64,000 bases of DNA, from assembly GCF_900094795.1 (NCBI RefSeq), contig NZ_FMBC01000003.1, forward strand, positions 87,596 to 151,595. Reading direction: 5' to 3'. Positions 46,481 through 56,381 of the stretch are shown piece after piece. Source of the DNA: Kosakonia oryziphila (GTDB taxonomy: Bacteria; Pseudomonadota; Gammaproteobacteria; Enterobacterales; Enterobacteriaceae). Every line of letters begins with the position of its first letter. The first letter of the stretch is position 1. Below the pieces are notes generated by a model. It made no database searches. It was not told the DNA's origin and saw only the letters and a list, made by a program, of their open reading frames with translations. Position numbers and translations under genes: made by a program.

Positions 46481-47471
46481 GACGCGCCTCGCCCGCAAAA
46501 CGCACGGTTACTGGCATCCCCTGGCGCAGCGAGTTGTCGGCATCGGTAACGATAATGCGCAGGCGATACACCAGATCCGTTCGCAGATCCGGGGTTTGCA
46601 CGGTTTTGGGCGTAAATTCGGCGGTGGGCGAGACAAAGCCGATTTTGCCGTGATAGGGCTTATTCGGCCGCCCATCCGTGTAGAGCAGCACGTCCTGCCC
46701 CGGCTGCGCCTGCTGCAAATTGATCTCATCAACATACGCGCGCACCCATACCGGACGGGTTAATGACAAGGTGAATACGGTGCTGCCCGCGTTGAGCATG
46801 CTGCCCGGCTCAACGGCGCGGGTCAGGACTGTTCCGGCGGAAGGGGCGACCAGCGTGGTATCATGTAGATCCAGTTGCGCCTGTGCCAGTGCGGCCTGTG
46901 TCTGTTCAAGGCCCGCTTTCGCCTGTTCAATCTCCTGCGGGCGGTTACCGGTGCGGTACTGGCTTAGCTTGTCCTGCGCGGATTTCAGCGTTGCCTGCGC
47001 CTGATCTCGTGTGGAACGGGCATTTTCCAGATCGTTGGCGGAGGTCATCCGGTTTTTCCATAACCCTTGCTGGCGCTGAAAGTAGTTTTGTGCGTAGTCA
47101 TAGGCGGCCCGCGCCTGATTCACTGCCGCGACAGCCTGGGCAATTTCTTCATCACGGTAACCGGCGGTAGCCAGATCGTATTTAGCTAGCGCGGTGGAGA
47201 CATTGGCCTGTGCCTGCAATAACGCATTCTGATAGGGCGCTTTATCGATTTCACCGAGTATCTGTCCGGCATGGATTGCATCGCCCTCATCAACGTTTAG
47301 CGAAGCGAGCCTGCCACCGACACGGAAACTCAAATTCACTGTGCGAATATCAACGTTGCCGTACAGGGTGAGCGCGCGTTCCTGCCTGCTGTGATACCAC
47401 ATCCAGCCGCCAGCCAGTGCAGCGATAACGATCACCACAACCAACACCGTAACGAGAGGTTTTTTCATCAC
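46473..47471 (-). CDS. ybhG: YbhG, HlyD-type membrane-fusion subunit
   Basis: Periplasmic adaptor that links the YbhFSR pump to an outer-membrane channel. The 332 residues have an N-terminal membrane anchor ([18 protein letters not shown], about 5-22), a lipoyl half-motif [20 protein letters not shown] (about 51-70), a long Gln/Ala-rich coiled-coil hairpin (about 80-205) and the second lipoyl half [15 protein letters not shown]. First structural gene behind cecR, overlapping its stop by four bases. Confidence 0.95.
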   Translation of the reverse strand: MMKKPLVTVLVVVIVIAALAGGWMWYHSRQERALTLYGNVDIRTVNLSFRVGGRLASLNVDEGDAIHAGQILGEIDKAPYQNALLQAQANVSTALAKYDLATAGYRDEEIAQAVAAVNQARAAYDYAQNYFQRQQGLWKNRMTSANDLENARSTRDQAQATLKSAQDKLSQYRTGNRPQEIEQAKAGLEQTQAALAQAQLDLHDTTLVAPSAGTVLTRAVEPGSMLNAGSTVFTLSLTRPVWVRAYVDEINLQQAQPGQDVLLYTDGRPNKPYHGKIGFVSPTAEFTPKTVQTPDLRTDLVYRLRIIVTDADNSLRQGMPVTVRFAGEARHE

Positions 47472-48142
47472 TCCGGACTCCTGTGCGTTAATCCTTGCAA
47501 AATGAGATCGATATGGCAGGCGATAACCTGGTAAATCTGCTCAGTTTTCTCTTCATCAAACTGCGGCCAGCCCGCACGCAGCAAGAAAGTTTCCCGCCCG
47601 AGACGAAACGCGAGAATTTCACCGAACAGCGCGTGGGTGTGAATAATGGTTTCGGTATCCGTCGCATCCCGACCGGTATAGGCCGCCAGCAGGGCGGTGA
47701 GATGGCTGTGCATCGGCGCAATGACTTGATCGTGCACCCGCTGATATGCCCGCGTTGGCGAGAGTTGCTCGCGGGAGATAAATTTGCTCAGGTTGAGCGT
47801 CTCATCATGAGTGAGCAGCGTTATCATATTACGACAGGCGCTATGGATCAGGGCGCGTATTTCCTCCTTATCCGGCTCCGGCTGTATGAACAGCGCTTCA
47901 GCCGCCTGGACATGCGGGTGGAAATTCTTATTGATAAAGTCGGCGATCCATTGGGCACAGGCGAGGTATAAATCCTCTTTCGAGCCAAAATAGTAGGTAA
48001 TTGCCGCAATATTTTGCCCGGCCTGCGCGGCAATATCGCGGGTGGTGGCGTGCAGCCCGTATTCACCGAATTGCGACAGCGCGGCGGCAATCAGCTGTTG
48101 TTTGGCCTGTTCGCCTTTGCTGGTCGTTGGGGTTGTATTCAT
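47468..48142 (-). CDS. cecR: TetR-family regulator CecR (YbiH)
   Basis: Repressor of the ybhGFSR operon and of rhlE in E. coli, affecting sensitivity to chloramphenicol and cefoperazone. The 224 residues contain an N-terminal helix-turn-helix ([20 protein letters not shown], about 34-53) and a ligand-binding C-terminal domain. Start [14 protein letters not shown] is set by homology. First gene of cecR-ybhGFSR. The operator at 48156 lies 14 bases upstream, between cecR and the divergent rhlE, so it could control both. Confidence 0.94.
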   Translation of the reverse strand: MNTTPTTSKGEQAKQQLIAAALSQFGEYGLHATTRDIAAQAGQNIAAITYYFGSKEDLYLACAQWIADFINKNFHPHVQAAEALFIQPEPDKEEIRALIHSACRNMITLLTHDETLNLSKFISREQLSPTRAYQRVHDQVIAPMHSHLTALLAAYTGRDATDTETIIHTHALFGEILAFRLGRETFLLRAGWPQFDEEKTEQIYQVIACHIDLILQGLTHRSPE

Positions 48143-48155
48143 GGCAGCAAAATAA

Positions 48156-48175
48156 TTAATCAATCGATTGATTAA
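48156..48175. promoter_or_regulatory. Probable CecR operator
   Basis: A perfect 20-bp palindrome, TTAATCAATC and its complement GATTGATTAA, just upstream of cecR, typical of a TetR-family operator. It lies in the 293-bp cecR-rhlE interval, which has no other evident feature. Confidence 0.75.
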
Positions 48176-48435
48176 ATTTATGCTTCAGGGAGAAACTTGT
48201 CCAGCACCAGGCAGGAAAAAGGTGACGCGTGAACCGAACCGGTTCAGTGATCGCTGTAAGGCTGACCCGCAACAGGAGGAAATATTGCCAACGATCCCAT
48301 GGCGGATATTTATGCGCTCGATCACAAAAGCTGATACACTCCGCACCTTCATGACACTGTGGTTTTTGTCATCAGCCAAATTATTATCTCCCTGAAAACT
48401 ACACCTGTGACAGGTCGGGGCGGTGCGGAGTTGTT

Positions 48436-49860
48436 ATGTCATTTGATGCCCTTGGCCTGAACCCGGAAATCCTGCGCGCTATCGCCGAGCAGGGTTATGT
48501 TCAGCCGACCCCTATTCAGCAGCAGGCGATCCCCGCTGTACTGCAAGGCCGCGACCTGATGGCCAGCGCCCAGACCGGTACCGGTAAAACGGCTGGTTTC
48601 ACCCTGCCGCTGTTGCAACTGCTGGTGCAAAAAGAGCCGCACGCGAAAGGCCGCCGCCCGATACGTGCGCTGATCCTGACGCCAACCCGTGAACTGGCGG
48701 CGCAAATCGGTGAGAACGTACGCGACTACAGCCAGTATCTGAACATCCGTTCGCTGGTCGTGTTTGGCGGCGTCAGCATCAACCCGCAGATGATGAAACT
48801 GCGCGGTGGTGTCGATGTGCTGGTGGCTACGCCTGGCCGTCTGCTAGACCTGGAACATCAAAACGCGCTGAATCTCGATAGTGTGGAAATTCTGGTGCTG
48901 GATGAAGCTGACCGCATGCTGGATATGGGATTTATCCACGACATTCGCCGCGTGCTGGCAAAACTGCCTCCACGCCGTCAGAACCTGCTGTTCTCTGCAA
49001 CCTTCTCCGACGACATCAAAGCGCTGGCGGCAAAACTGCTGCACAACCCGCTGGAAATTGAAGTGGCGCGCCGCAACACCGCCTCCGGGCAGGTGACTCA
49101 GCATGTGCACTTCGTGGATAAAAAACGTAAGCGTGAACTGCTGTCGCAGATGATTGGCCAGGGTAACTGGCAGCAGGTGCTGGTCTTTACTCGCACCAAG
49201 CACGGCGCCAACCACCTGGCGGAACAACTGAATAAAGATGGCATCACCAGTGCGGCTATCCATGGTAACAAGAGTCAGGGCGCGCGTACCCGTGCGCTGG
49301 CTGATTTCAAATCCGGGGATATTCGTGTGCTGGTGGCAACGGACATCGCCGCGCGCGGTCTCGACATCGAAGAGTTGCCGCACGTGGTGAACTATGAGCT
49401 GCCGAACGTACCGGAAGATTACGTCCACCGTATCGGCCGTACCGGCCGTGCGGCTGCTACCGGTGAAGCGCTGTCGCTGGTGTGTGTTGATGAACACAAA
49501 CTGCTACGCGACATCGAACGTCTGCTGCAAAAAGAGATCCCACGCATTGCCATCGAAGGCTATGAGCCGGATCCGTCAATCAAAGCCGAACCGATACAAA
49601 ATGGTCGCGGCCAGGGTGGCGGTCGTCAGGGTGGCGGTCGTGGTCAGTCCGCACCGCGCCGCAAGGAAGGTGAGGAGCAGAAAGCGCGCTCCCCGCGTCG
49701 CACTGACGGTGAAGCGCAAAAACCACGTGCACCACGCCGCAGTGAAGGGGGTTCACGTCGTCTGGATGGTAACGCCCAGCCTGCACGTGACAGTCAGGGG
49801 AAACCGGCAGGAAACGGTGCCCGCCGTCGCCGTCCGCGTAAACCGGCTACCGCCCAGTAA
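48436..49860 (+). CDS. rhlE: ATP-dependent RNA helicase RhlE
   Basis: DEAD-box helicase involved in ribosome maturation and RNA decay. The 474 residues have the Q motif (TPIQQQAIP, about 25-33), Walker A AQTGTGKT (about 46-53), [13 protein letters not shown] ([10 protein letters not shown], about 152-161), SAT (about 186) and HRIGRTGR (about 332-339). The tail (about 390-474) is Gly/Arg/Ser-rich ([11 protein letters not shown], then three APRR/SPRR-type repeats) and about 20 residues longer than in E. coli; it probably binds RNA. Possibly repressed by CecR. Confidence 0.96.
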   Translation: MSFDALGLNPEILRAIAEQGYVQPTPIQQQAIPAVLQGRDLMASAQTGTGKTAGFTLPLLQLLVQKEPHAKGRRPIRALILTPTRELAAQIGENVRDYSQYLNIRSLVVFGGVSINPQMMKLRGGVDVLVATPGRLLDLEHQNALNLDSVEILVLDEADRMLDMGFIHDIRRVLAKLPPRRQNLLFSATFSDDIKALAAKLLHNPLEIEVARRNTASGQVTQHVHFVDKKRKRELLSQMIGQGNWQQVLVFTRTKHGANHLAEQLNKDGITSAAIHGNKSQGARTRALADFKSGDIRVLVATDIAARGLDIEELPHVVNYELPNVPEDYVHRIGRTGRAAATGEALSLVCVDEHKLLRDIERLLQKEIPRIAIEGYEPDPSIKAEPIQNGRGQGGGRQGGGRGQSAPRRKEGEEQKARSPRRTDGEAQKPRAPRRSEGGSRRLDGNAQPARDSQGKPAGNGARRRRPRKPATAQ

Positions 49861-49870
49861 CGCATTTTGC

Positions 49871-49941
49871 AGGCCGGATATGCACCTTATCCGGCAATCG
49901 ACGCCGCCAGCGGGCAATTTACCGGCTGGCGGCGTTGTTTT
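49871..49941. repeat. REP-like palindromes after rhlE, second one terminator-like
   Basis: GCCGGAT/ATCCGGC-type stem at about 49873-49895, then the perfect 10-bp stem CGCCGCCAGC/GCTGGCGGCG (arms near 49902-49911 and 49924-49934), followed by TTGTTTT. The pair probably ends or protects the rhlE mRNA. A third ATCCGGC follows. Confidence 0.65.
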
Positions 49942-49968
49942 ATCCGGCTTACCTTCGGCGATTAAAGC

Positions 49969-50185
49969 GTGTCAGCCAAAGTCGTTATTCTTTCGCCTTC
50001 AGATAAATTGAGCGCCGGGTTCAATTTGGTGTTAGTCCGTGCGGTCATCGACAGTGTGCCGCCGAGCGCCACGCCCGCCTTTTCCATCAGTCAGATAATG
50101 CCACCGGAGAGCACATTATCGATGGAAATCCCTGGCGAGCCATGGATAGTTCTGGTTTCTAATCTGCTCTCTGTTAAATGATCAA
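49969..50185. other. Intergenic stretch with possible coding remnant between rhlE and dinG
   Basis: A 70-codon open frame runs on the plus strand (49969-50181), but it has no ribosome site and looks arbitrary. The minus strand reads protein-like with one stop (IDNVLSGGII, stop, LMEKAGVALGGTLSM), faintly like a small thioesterase-type protein, so this may be a dead gene fragment. I cannot support either strongly. Bases 50186-50340 show nothing beyond the approach to the dinG promoter. Confidence 0.2.
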
Positions 50186-50341
50186 CGCGCTATTGCTATA
50201 GAGAACACTTATGAATGGATCTGTTAATTTGTGATCCGCACGGCGAAAAATATCCTGTATTGCAGATGTGGAAAACCTATTTCAGGAGCCGCTTCCAGAA
50301 TGGTAAAAAGGGTTACCCAGCGGGCGCTAAAAATGCCACAA

Positions 50342-50361
50342 TAGTGGCTGTTTATACAGTG
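50342..50361. promoter_or_regulatory. LexA box of dinG
   Basis: TAGTGGCTGTTTATACAGTG nearly repeats the unusual E. coli dinG SOS box (TTGG in place of CTG on the left, CAG on the right). It ends 14 bases before the start codon. Confidence 0.75.
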
Positions 50362-50375
50362 TTTCAGGTTCCTTC

Positions 50376-52517
50376 ATGGCTCTTACCGCCGCGCTAAAAG
50401 CGCAGATCGCCGCCTGGTATAAGGCGTTGCAACAACAGATCCCGGACTTTATTCCCCGTGCACCGCAGCGGCAGATGATTGCTGATGTCGCGAAAACGCT
50501 GGCAGGTGAAGAGGGCAGGCATCTGGCGATCGAAGCGCCGACCGGCGTCGGGAAAACTCTCTCTTATTTAATTCCAGGTATTGCAATTGCCCGTGAAGAG
50601 CAAAAAACGCTGGTGGTCAGTACCGCCAACGTGGCGTTGCAGGATCAGATCTACAGTAAAGACCTGCCGCTGTTGCGCAAAATTATCCCCGATTTACGTT
50701 TTACTGCAGCGTTTGGTCGTGGGCGCTATGTTTGCCCGCGTAATCTGGCCGCGCTGGCCAGCAGCGAGCCAGACCAACAGGATCTACTGGCGTTTCTTGA
50801 TGATGAACTGACACCAGGCAGCAAAGAGGAACAGAAGCAGTGCGCGACGCTGAAAGCCGATCTCGACAGCTATAAATGGGATGGTTTGCGCGATCACACT
50901 GATAAAGCCATCAGTGATGATTTATGGCGCCGCCTCAGTACCGATAAAGCCAGTTGCCTGAACCGCAACTGCCACTACTACCGGGAATGCCCGTTCTTTG
51001 TCGCACGGCGTGAAATTCAGGAAGCGGAAGTGGTGGTGGCGAACCACGCGCTGGTGATGGCGGCGCTGGAGAGCGAAGCCGTCTTGCCGGAGCCGAAAAA
51101 CCTGCTATTGGTTCTGGATGAAGGTCATCATCTGCCGGATGTGGCACGCGATGCGCTGGAGATGAGCGCCGAAATAACGGCGTCCTGGTATCAGCTACAG
51201 CTCGACTTATTTACCCGGCTGGTGGCGACATGCCTGGAGCAGTTCCGGCCGAAAACCCTGCCGCCGCTGGCGACGCCGGAGCGGCTCAATGCCCACTGTG
51301 AAGAGCTGTTCGGGCTGATTTCATCATTGAATAACATACTCAACCTCTATCTTCCTGCTGGTCAGGAAGCCGAATACCGCTTTGCTATGGGCGAGCTGCC
51401 AGATGAGGTGATGGCGATTTGTCAGCGTCTGGCGAAGCTAACAGAAATGCTGCGTGGGCTGGCGGAGCTGTTTCTCAACGATTTAAGCGAAAAGACCGGT
51501 AGCCACGACATTGTGCGTTTGCACCGGGTGATCCTGCAAATGAACCGTGCGCTTGGCATGTTTGAAAGCCAGAGTAAGCTCTGGCGGCTGGCCTCGATGG
51601 CGCAGGCTTCCGGCGCGCCTGTATCGAAATGGGCGACGCGCGAAGTGCGGGAAGGGCAGTTGCATCTGCTGTTTCACTGCGTGGGCATTCGGGTCAGCGA
51701 TCAGCTGGAGAAGCTGCTGTGGCGCAGCGTGCCGCATATTGTTGTCACCTCCGCCACACTGCGTTCGCTGAACAGTTTTAATCGTTTGCAAGAAATGAGT
51801 GGCCTGAAAGAGAAAGCGGGCGACCGATTTGTCTCGCTGGATTCGCCTTTCAATCATGTCGAACAGGGGAAAATTGTTATCCCGCAAATGTGCTACGAAC
51901 CGCTGATTGAAAATGAAGAGCAGCATATCGCTGAAATGGCGACCTGGTTTCGTGAACAGGTGGAAAGTAAAGCCCATCCGGGGATGCTGGTGCTGTTCGC
52001 CAGCCAGCGCGCGATGCAGTTGTTTTTAAGTTATGTGGCGGATTTGCGCCTGCTGCTATTGGTGCAGGGCGATCAGCCGCGTTATCGGCTGGTGGAACTG
52101 CACCGTAAAAGGATCGACGCTGGCGAGCGTAGCGTGCTGGTTGGCTTGCAATCCTTCGCTGAAGGGCTTGATCTGAAAGGCGATTATCTGACACAGGTAC
52201 ATATTCATAAAATTGCCTTTCCACCGATTGATAGCCCGGTGGTGATCACCGAAGGCGAATGGTTGAAGAGCCTCAACCGTTATCCGTTTGAAGTACAGAG
52301 TTTGCCCAGCGCCTCATTTAATCTTATCCAGCAGGTCGGCAGGCTTATCCGCAGCCACGGCTGCCGCGGCGAAGTGGTGATTTATGATAAGCGCCTGCTG
52401 ACTAAAAGCTATGGAAAGCGTCTGCTTGATGCGCTGCCGGTGTTTCCTATTTCCCAACCGGCAATGCCGGACGTTATAGTGAAGAAACCAGAGCAAAAGT
52501 GCCGCAGGCGCCGTTAA
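50376..52517 (+). CDS. dinG: ATP-dependent DNA helicase DinG
   Basis: SOS-induced superfamily 2 (XPD-like) 5'-3' helicase that unwinds R-loops and D-loops and helps forks pass transcription units. The 713 residues have Walker A EAPTGVGKTLS (about 50-60), [4Fe-4S] cysteines in YVCPRN (120) and SCLNRNCHYYRECPFF (194, 199, 205), the DEGHH box (about 248-252), SATLRSL (about 466) and motif VI QQVGRLIRSHG (about 651-661). Tail RRR. Controlled by the LexA box; ybiB follows 25 bases later. Confidence 0.96.
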   Translation: MALTAALKAQIAAWYKALQQQIPDFIPRAPQRQMIADVAKTLAGEEGRHLAIEAPTGVGKTLSYLIPGIAIAREEQKTLVVSTANVALQDQIYSKDLPLLRKIIPDLRFTAAFGRGRYVCPRNLAALASSEPDQQDLLAFLDDELTPGSKEEQKQCATLKADLDSYKWDGLRDHTDKAISDDLWRRLSTDKASCLNRNCHYYRECPFFVARREIQEAEVVVANHALVMAALESEAVLPEPKNLLLVLDEGHHLPDVARDALEMSAEITASWYQLQLDLFTRLVATCLEQFRPKTLPPLATPERLNAHCEELFGLISSLNNILNLYLPAGQEAEYRFAMGELPDEVMAICQRLAKLTEMLRGLAELFLNDLSEKTGSHDIVRLHRVILQMNRALGMFESQSKLWRLASMAQASGAPVSKWATREVREGQLHLLFHCVGIRVSDQLEKLLWRSVPHIVVTSATLRSLNSFNRLQEMSGLKEKAGDRFVSLDSPFNHVEQGKIVIPQMCYEPLIENEEQHIAEMATWFREQVESKAHPGMLVLFASQRAMQLFLSYVADLRLLLLVQGDQPRYRLVELHRKRIDAGERSVLVGLQSFAEGLDLKGDYLTQVHIHKIAFPPIDSPVVITEGEWLKSLNRYPFEVQSLPSASFNLIQQVGRLIRSHGCRGEVVIYDKRLLTKSYGKRLLDALPVFPISQPAMPDVIVKKPEQKCRRRR

Positions 52518-52542
52518 CGATGTGAGCATGCGAGGAACTGTC

Positions 52543-53508
52543 ATGGATTACCGTAAAGTTATCAAAGAGATTGGTCGCGGAAAGAACCACGCTCGTGATC
52601 TGGATATTGACACCGCGCGTGGTCTCTATGCGCAGATGCTGAACGGCGAGGTACCGGATCTGGAGATGGGCTGCATTCTGATCGCGCTGCGCATTAAAGG
52701 CGAAGGCGAGGCGGAAATGCGTGGTTTCTACGAGGCGATGCAGCAGCACACGCTGACGCTGACGCCCCCGGTGGCTAAACCGATGCCGATTGTTATTCCT
52801 AGCTATAACGGTGCGCGCAAACAGCCCAATCTCACACCATTGTTGGCTATTCTGCTGAACAAGCTGGGTTTTCCGGTGGTGGTGCACGGCGTCAGCGCAG
52901 ATCCCACGCGTGTGATCAGCGAAAGTATTTTCACCCTGTTGGGCATTAAGCCTACGCTGCATGCCGGGCAGGCGCAGGCGAAGCTGGAAGGTCATCATCC
53001 GGTATTTATTCCAATACACGCGCTCTGCCCGCCGCTGGAAAAACAACTAGCAATGCGCTGGCGCATGGGCGTTCGCAACAGTGCGCATACGTTGGCGAAG
53101 CTTGTAACCCCGTTTAAAACCGACGCGGCGCTGCGTTTATCCAGCGTTTCTCATCCCGAATACCTGACAAGGGTGGGAAAATTTTTCGCCGATATCGGTG
53201 GTCGTGCGTTGCTGATGGCCGGGACGGAAGGGGAAGTGTATGCGAACCCGCAGCGCTGCCCGCAGATCAACCTGATTGACGCGGCGGGCGAGCGAATCCT
53301 CTTTGCGCGCAACGATGCCACGGAGCAGGTCGCGCTGGAGGGGGTGGAAAAAGATGCAGAGAGCACGGTTCGCTGGATCGAAAACTGTCTTGCCGGGCGC
53401 GAAGCGATACCGGAGTCATTAAAAATTCAGTTGGCCTGTTGTCTGGTGGCAACCGGAGAAAGCGCGACGCTGGAAGAAGGGCTGGCGCGGGTGGCGCACA
53501 GTTTTTAA
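52543..53508 (+). CDS. ybiB: YbiB, TrpD2-type DNA-binding protein
   Basis: Homologue of anthranilate phosphoribosyltransferase that lacks that activity; the E. coli protein binds nucleic acid without sequence preference and is SOS-linked through dinG. The 321 residues show IIKEIGRGKNHARDL-like VIKEIGRGKNHARDL (5-19), the fold's NGEVPDLEMGCILIALRIKGE (broad 32-52), PSYNGARKQPNLTPLLAILL (about 87-106) and MRWRMGVRNSAHTLAKL (about 170-186). Start MDYRKVIKEI is set by homology. Probably cotranscribed with dinG. Confidence 0.93.
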   Translation: MDYRKVIKEIGRGKNHARDLDIDTARGLYAQMLNGEVPDLEMGCILIALRIKGEGEAEMRGFYEAMQQHTLTLTPPVAKPMPIVIPSYNGARKQPNLTPLLAILLNKLGFPVVVHGVSADPTRVISESIFTLLGIKPTLHAGQAQAKLEGHHPVFIPIHALCPPLEKQLAMRWRMGVRNSAHTLAKLVTPFKTDAALRLSSVSHPEYLTRVGKFFADIGGRALLMAGTEGEVYANPQRCPQINLIDAAGERILFARNDATEQVALEGVEKDAESTVRWIENCLAGREAIPESLKIQLACCLVATGESATLEEGLARVAHSF

Positions 53509-53510
53509 GC

Positions 53511-53540
53511 AAAAAAAGCCCGTCACAATCCAGGACGGGC
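53511..53540 (-). terminator. Terminator of ybiJ (and of ybiB in part)
   Basis: GCCCGTC/GACGGGC stem, 9-base loop, followed on the minus strand by seven T's. It starts about 90 bases after the ybiJ stop and just past ybiB, separating the convergent transcripts. Confidence 0.75.
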
Positions 53541-53632
53541 AAAAACAGGGTAACAACTGGGTCAATGAGGGTGGAACATCCCGGCAGAGGGTTAATTTGC
53601 CGGGGGGACAACTTCAGTTAAATTCGGTTGGA

Positions 53633-53893
53633 TTATTTGTAGATAACTGCGGTGCCGCTCAGTTTGTTATTACCGACAGCAGAGGTGATGCTGTAGCCGC
53701 TTGCGCCAGCAGCCTGCGCTTTGGCAGCCAACTTAGCTTCCAGACCGTCCAGCGTAGTTGCGCCGTTAGCAGAAACAACACCGATTTTGTTCAGACTTTC
53801 GGCCTGAGCGGCAGTCACGGACTGGGCAGCAAAGGCACCGAAAGAGAGAGTAGAAAGCACGATAGCAGCAACAGCATATTTAATGGTTTTCAT
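53633..53893 (-). CDS. ybiJ: YbiJ, secreted DUF1471 (YhcN/BhsA family) protein
   Basis: Small periplasmic stress-type protein; family members (BhsA, YhcN, McbA) influence biofilm, acid and metal stress, but YbiJ itself is undefined. The 86 residues have a clear signal peptide (MKTIKYAVAAIVLSTLSFGAFA, cleavage after residue 22). The compact domain KIGVVSANGATTLDGLEAKL, AKAQAAGASGYSITSA, KLSGTAVIYK follows. Start at 53893 after GAGAAATTG is set by homology. Monocistronic, with its own terminator. The upstream 53894-54178 gap is AT-rich with no visible gene. Confidence 0.92.
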   Translation of the reverse strand: MKTIKYAVAAIVLSTLSFGAFAAQSVTAAQAESLNKIGVVSANGATTLDGLEAKLAAKAQAAGASGYSITSAVGNNKLSGTAVIYK

Positions 53894-54178
53894 AGTCAAT
53901 TTCTCGCAGGTTATTCTGTGTTTGGGACGATGTTCCGTCGATGTGATAAGTATCACGGTTTTTCACAAGAGATAAAATCGAAGAGAATTGACGACCTTGT
54001 TCTAAAAAATTGAATAAGATATAGCTATTTGATTTGAAAGATTTTTACTCAATAAAAAGGGCAGTTTATCGGCAGGTCTGCGCAGTGGGCAATTTCGCGG
54101 CACATTTTGCTACTTTCACAGCGAGATTTTGTGGATGTAAAGGCAACCGCTTGCGCTGGTTACAAACGTCAGGAACAG

Positions 54179-54445
54179 TCAACGTAGCTGGCTATCTTTG
54201 GAGCCTCTGCGATTATATCCTGAGAATGTAGAGTTATGTAAATCTTTCTCCTGCTGGCAGGAGAGACATAAGCGCACGCCGGGAATTGCTTTACGACGCG
54301 CTTCCGGGATCGGTTCGCCACACTCTTCGCAGGTCAGCAGACTTTCGCCCTGGGGTAAATCACGGCGGGCGCGCGCCACGGCATCTTCAATCGTATTGTC
54401 GATTTGCTGCTGTACCGCCCCATCGTTTGCCCAGCCTGAAGCCAT
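54179..54445 (-). CDS. ybiI: YbiI, DksA/TraR-type zinc-finger protein
   Basis: Short member of the DksA/TraR family. The 88 residues contain the four-cysteine zinc finger CEECGEPIPEARRKAIPGVRLCLSCQ (about 38-63, CxxC...CxxC), but not the long coiled coil with the acidic tip of DksA, so direct RNA-polymerase secondary-channel control is uncertain. The start is the second of two ATGs (MASGWANDG), as in E. coli. An inverted-repeat element sits right upstream and may have displaced its native promoter. Confidence 0.92.
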   Translation of the reverse strand: MASGWANDGAVQQQIDNTIEDAVARARRDLPQGESLLTCEECGEPIPEARRKAIPGVRLCLSCQQEKDLHNSTFSGYNRRGSKDSQLR

Positions 54446-54455
54446 CATCGCCTCC

Positions 54456-54667
54456 TTAGAACCTATCCCATTAGGTTATTTTATTTGCTGGTTTGGCCCT
54501 GGGCAGTGCTCACACAAAATGTTATGGCATTTTGAACGCCGCTTGCGGCGGCCCTTTAGGGTGAGCGAAGCGAGTCATCCTCACGTACTAGGCGTACGCT
54601 CCGGTTTTTCCGCGCTGTCCGTGTCCAAACCATCGGCAACAATTACGCCTACTGTGATAGGCTCTTA
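54456..54667. mobile_element. Second small inverted-repeat element (about 206 bp) upstream of ybiI
   Basis: Ends AGAACCTATCCCATTAGG and CCTACTGTGATAGGCTCT are inverted repeats matching at 15 of 18 positions, flanked by TTA on both sides. Inside, GCCGC/GCGGC and the stretch GAGCGAAGCGAGTCATCCT repeat the 3' part of the hairpin element behind tRNA-Lys (1424-1469). No transposase is encoded. It lies between the divergent starts of ybiI and the unrelated gene at 54735. Confidence 0.72.
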
Positions 54668-54734
54668 GTTTCAATAGCCTGATTATAGCAAAGGCCCGAT
54701 GGCAAAGCGTTGCCAGCGGGATTCGTAAACGGGG

Positions 54735-55349
54735 TTAGCGGTTATCCGGGCGGGTCAAATCAAAGCGTTGTGCTTCACTGATTCCGTAATAGGCAGACGG
54801 GCCGCCAGCACGCAGAACCGGCTGTGCTTTCGCGGTCTGATAAATGCCCTCTTCCAGCAGCGATTCATCAATGTGTACCGCTACCACTTCTCCCAGTACC
54901 AGCCAGCTATCGATGGCGCTGCCGTCGGCGGCGGTCAGTTGAATACATTGGGAGAGACGACACTCGAAGTTGACCGGGCTTTCTGCCACGCGCGGCGCAC
55001 TGACGATACGGCCAGTAACTGGCGTCAGACCTGCACGGGTAAACTCATCTTCACCGTGGGGCAGCGACGCGGAGGTTTCGTTCATCCGCACCGCTAAATC
55101 GCGGGTAGCCAGATTCCAGACAAACTCTTTGGTTTCAGTGATATTGCGTACGCTATCTTTCCAGCCGGTGCTGGCGAAACCGATAATCGGCGGGCGATAA
55201 TTGAAACAGTTAAAGAAACTGTACGGCGCAAGGTTTCGCTGACCCTGGCCATCCAGCGAGGCAATCCAGCCGATAGGACGAGGACCAATAATCGCATTCA
55301 GCGGGTCGTGCGGCAGGCCGTGGCCTTTTGCTGGTTCATAAAAATACAT
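54735..55349 (-). CDS. Flavin reductase-like (DIM6/NTAB family) protein
   Basis: 204 residues of the FMN-binding split-barrel flavoreductase-like family: GPRPIGWIASLDGQGQRNLAPYSFFNCF (split about 22-49) gives the FMN phosphate and ring contacts, SVRNITETKEFVWNLAT (about 66-82) and NFECRLSQCIQL (about 126-137) follow. The NADH-oxidoreductase partner and substrate are not predictable. No equivalent exists between ybiI and rlmF in E. coli, where ybiX and fiu are found, so this is a lineage-specific gene in a variable site. Its ATG lies after AGGAAAT on the minus strand. Monocistronic. Confidence 0.85.
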   Translation of the reverse strand: MYFYEPAKGHGLPHDPLNAIIGPRPIGWIASLDGQGQRNLAPYSFFNCFNYRPPIIGFASTGWKDSVRNITETKEFVWNLATRDLAVRMNETSASLPHGEDEFTRAGLTPVTGRIVSAPRVAESPVNFECRLSQCIQLTAADGSAIDSWLVLGEVVAVHIDESLLEEGIYQTAKAQPVLRAGGPSAYYGISEAQRFDLTRPDNR

Positions 55350-55445
55350 AGCATTTCCTGGGTGTCAGATAAGTTTCTTCAGCCTCACTTATTTACCCGG
55401 CCAACGTCAACGGGTATCTTACGCCGCTGTTAACAGGAGAATGCC

Positions 55446-56381
55446 ATGAATGCCCAGAAGCCGGGTTTGCACCCGCGTAACCGCCATCACAGTCGCTACG
55501 ATCTTGACGCATTGTGCGTCGCGAATCCGTTATTGCGCGCCTTTATCACCGCGAACCCAAAAGGTGAGGCGACCATTGATTTTGCCGAACCGCAGGCGGT
55601 AAAGGCCTTAAACAAAGCGCTGCTGGCGCACTTCTATGGCGTACGTGAGTGGGATATCCCCGATGGTTTTCTCACCCCGCCGGTGCCAGGACGCGCCGAT
55701 TATCTGCACCATCTGGCTGATGTGCTGGCTGAGAGCAACGAAGGGCAGATCCCTGCGCAGGCCAGCGTGCTGGATGTTGGCACTGGAGCGAACTGCATCT
55801 ATCCGTTAATTGGTCACCATGAATATGGCTGGCGTTTTACTGGCAGTGAAATTAACGATGCTGCGCTGACCAGCGCGCAGGCGATTATCCGCGCTAATCC
55901 GGGGCTGAGCCGTGCGGTTCGTCTGCGCAGGCAAAAAGATCCGTCGGCAATCCTTGCAGGCATTATCCATAAAAATGAGCAGTATGATGCCACGCTCTGT
56001 AACCCGCCATTTCACGACTCGGCGCAAAGCGCGCAGGCGGGTAGCGAGCGTAAACGCCGTAATCTGGGACAAGCCGTCAGCGATGCCGCCAACTTTGGCG
56101 GTCAGCAGCAGGAGTTGTGGTGCGAAGGCGGCGAAGTCGCCTTTATTTGCAAGATGATTGCAGAAAGCCAGCAGTTCGCCCGCCAGGTGCTGTGGTTCAC
56201 CTCGCTGGTCTCGCGCGGCGATAACCTACCCGAGTTGTATCGCGCCCTGACGCAGGCTGGTGCGGGGAAGGTGATGAAAAAAGAGATGGCCCAGGGTCAA
56301 AAGCAGAGTCGCTTTATCGCCTGGACTTTCCTTGATGAGACCCAGCGTAAACGCTGGGCGCAGAGCCGCTTTAAAGGGTAG
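55446..56381 (+). CDS. rlmF: 23S rRNA (adenine1618-N6)-methyltransferase RlmF
   Basis: SAM-dependent enzyme methylating A1618 of 23S rRNA. The 311 residues resemble E. coli RlmF (308): N-terminal [17 protein letters not shown] (about 7-23), SAM motif [14 protein letters not shown] (about 108-121), and the adenine-methylase catalytic NPPFHDS (about 183-189). A ribosome site AGGAGA precedes ATG 55446. The last 11 bases overlap the convergent ybiO end. Confidence 0.94.
   Translation: MNAQKPGLHPRNRHHSRYDLDALCVANPLLRAFITANPKGEATIDFAEPQAVKALNKALLAHFYGVREWDIPDGFLTPPVPGRADYLHHLADVLAESNEGQIPAQASVLDVGTGANCIYPLIGHHEYGWRFTGSEINDAALTSAQAIIRANPGLSRAVRLRRQKDPSAILAGIIHKNEQYDATLCNPPFHDSAQSAQAGSERKRRNLGQAVSDAANFGGQQQELWCEGGEVAFICKMIAESQQFARQVLWFTSLVSRGDNLPELYRALTQAGAGKVMKKEMAQGQKQSRFIAWTFLDETQRKRWAQSRFKG

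Noticed and set aside
49969..50181. Plus-strand 70-codon frame between rhlE and dinG
   Set aside because: No Shine-Dalgarno, composition unlike a bacterial protein, and the opposite strand reads more protein-like.
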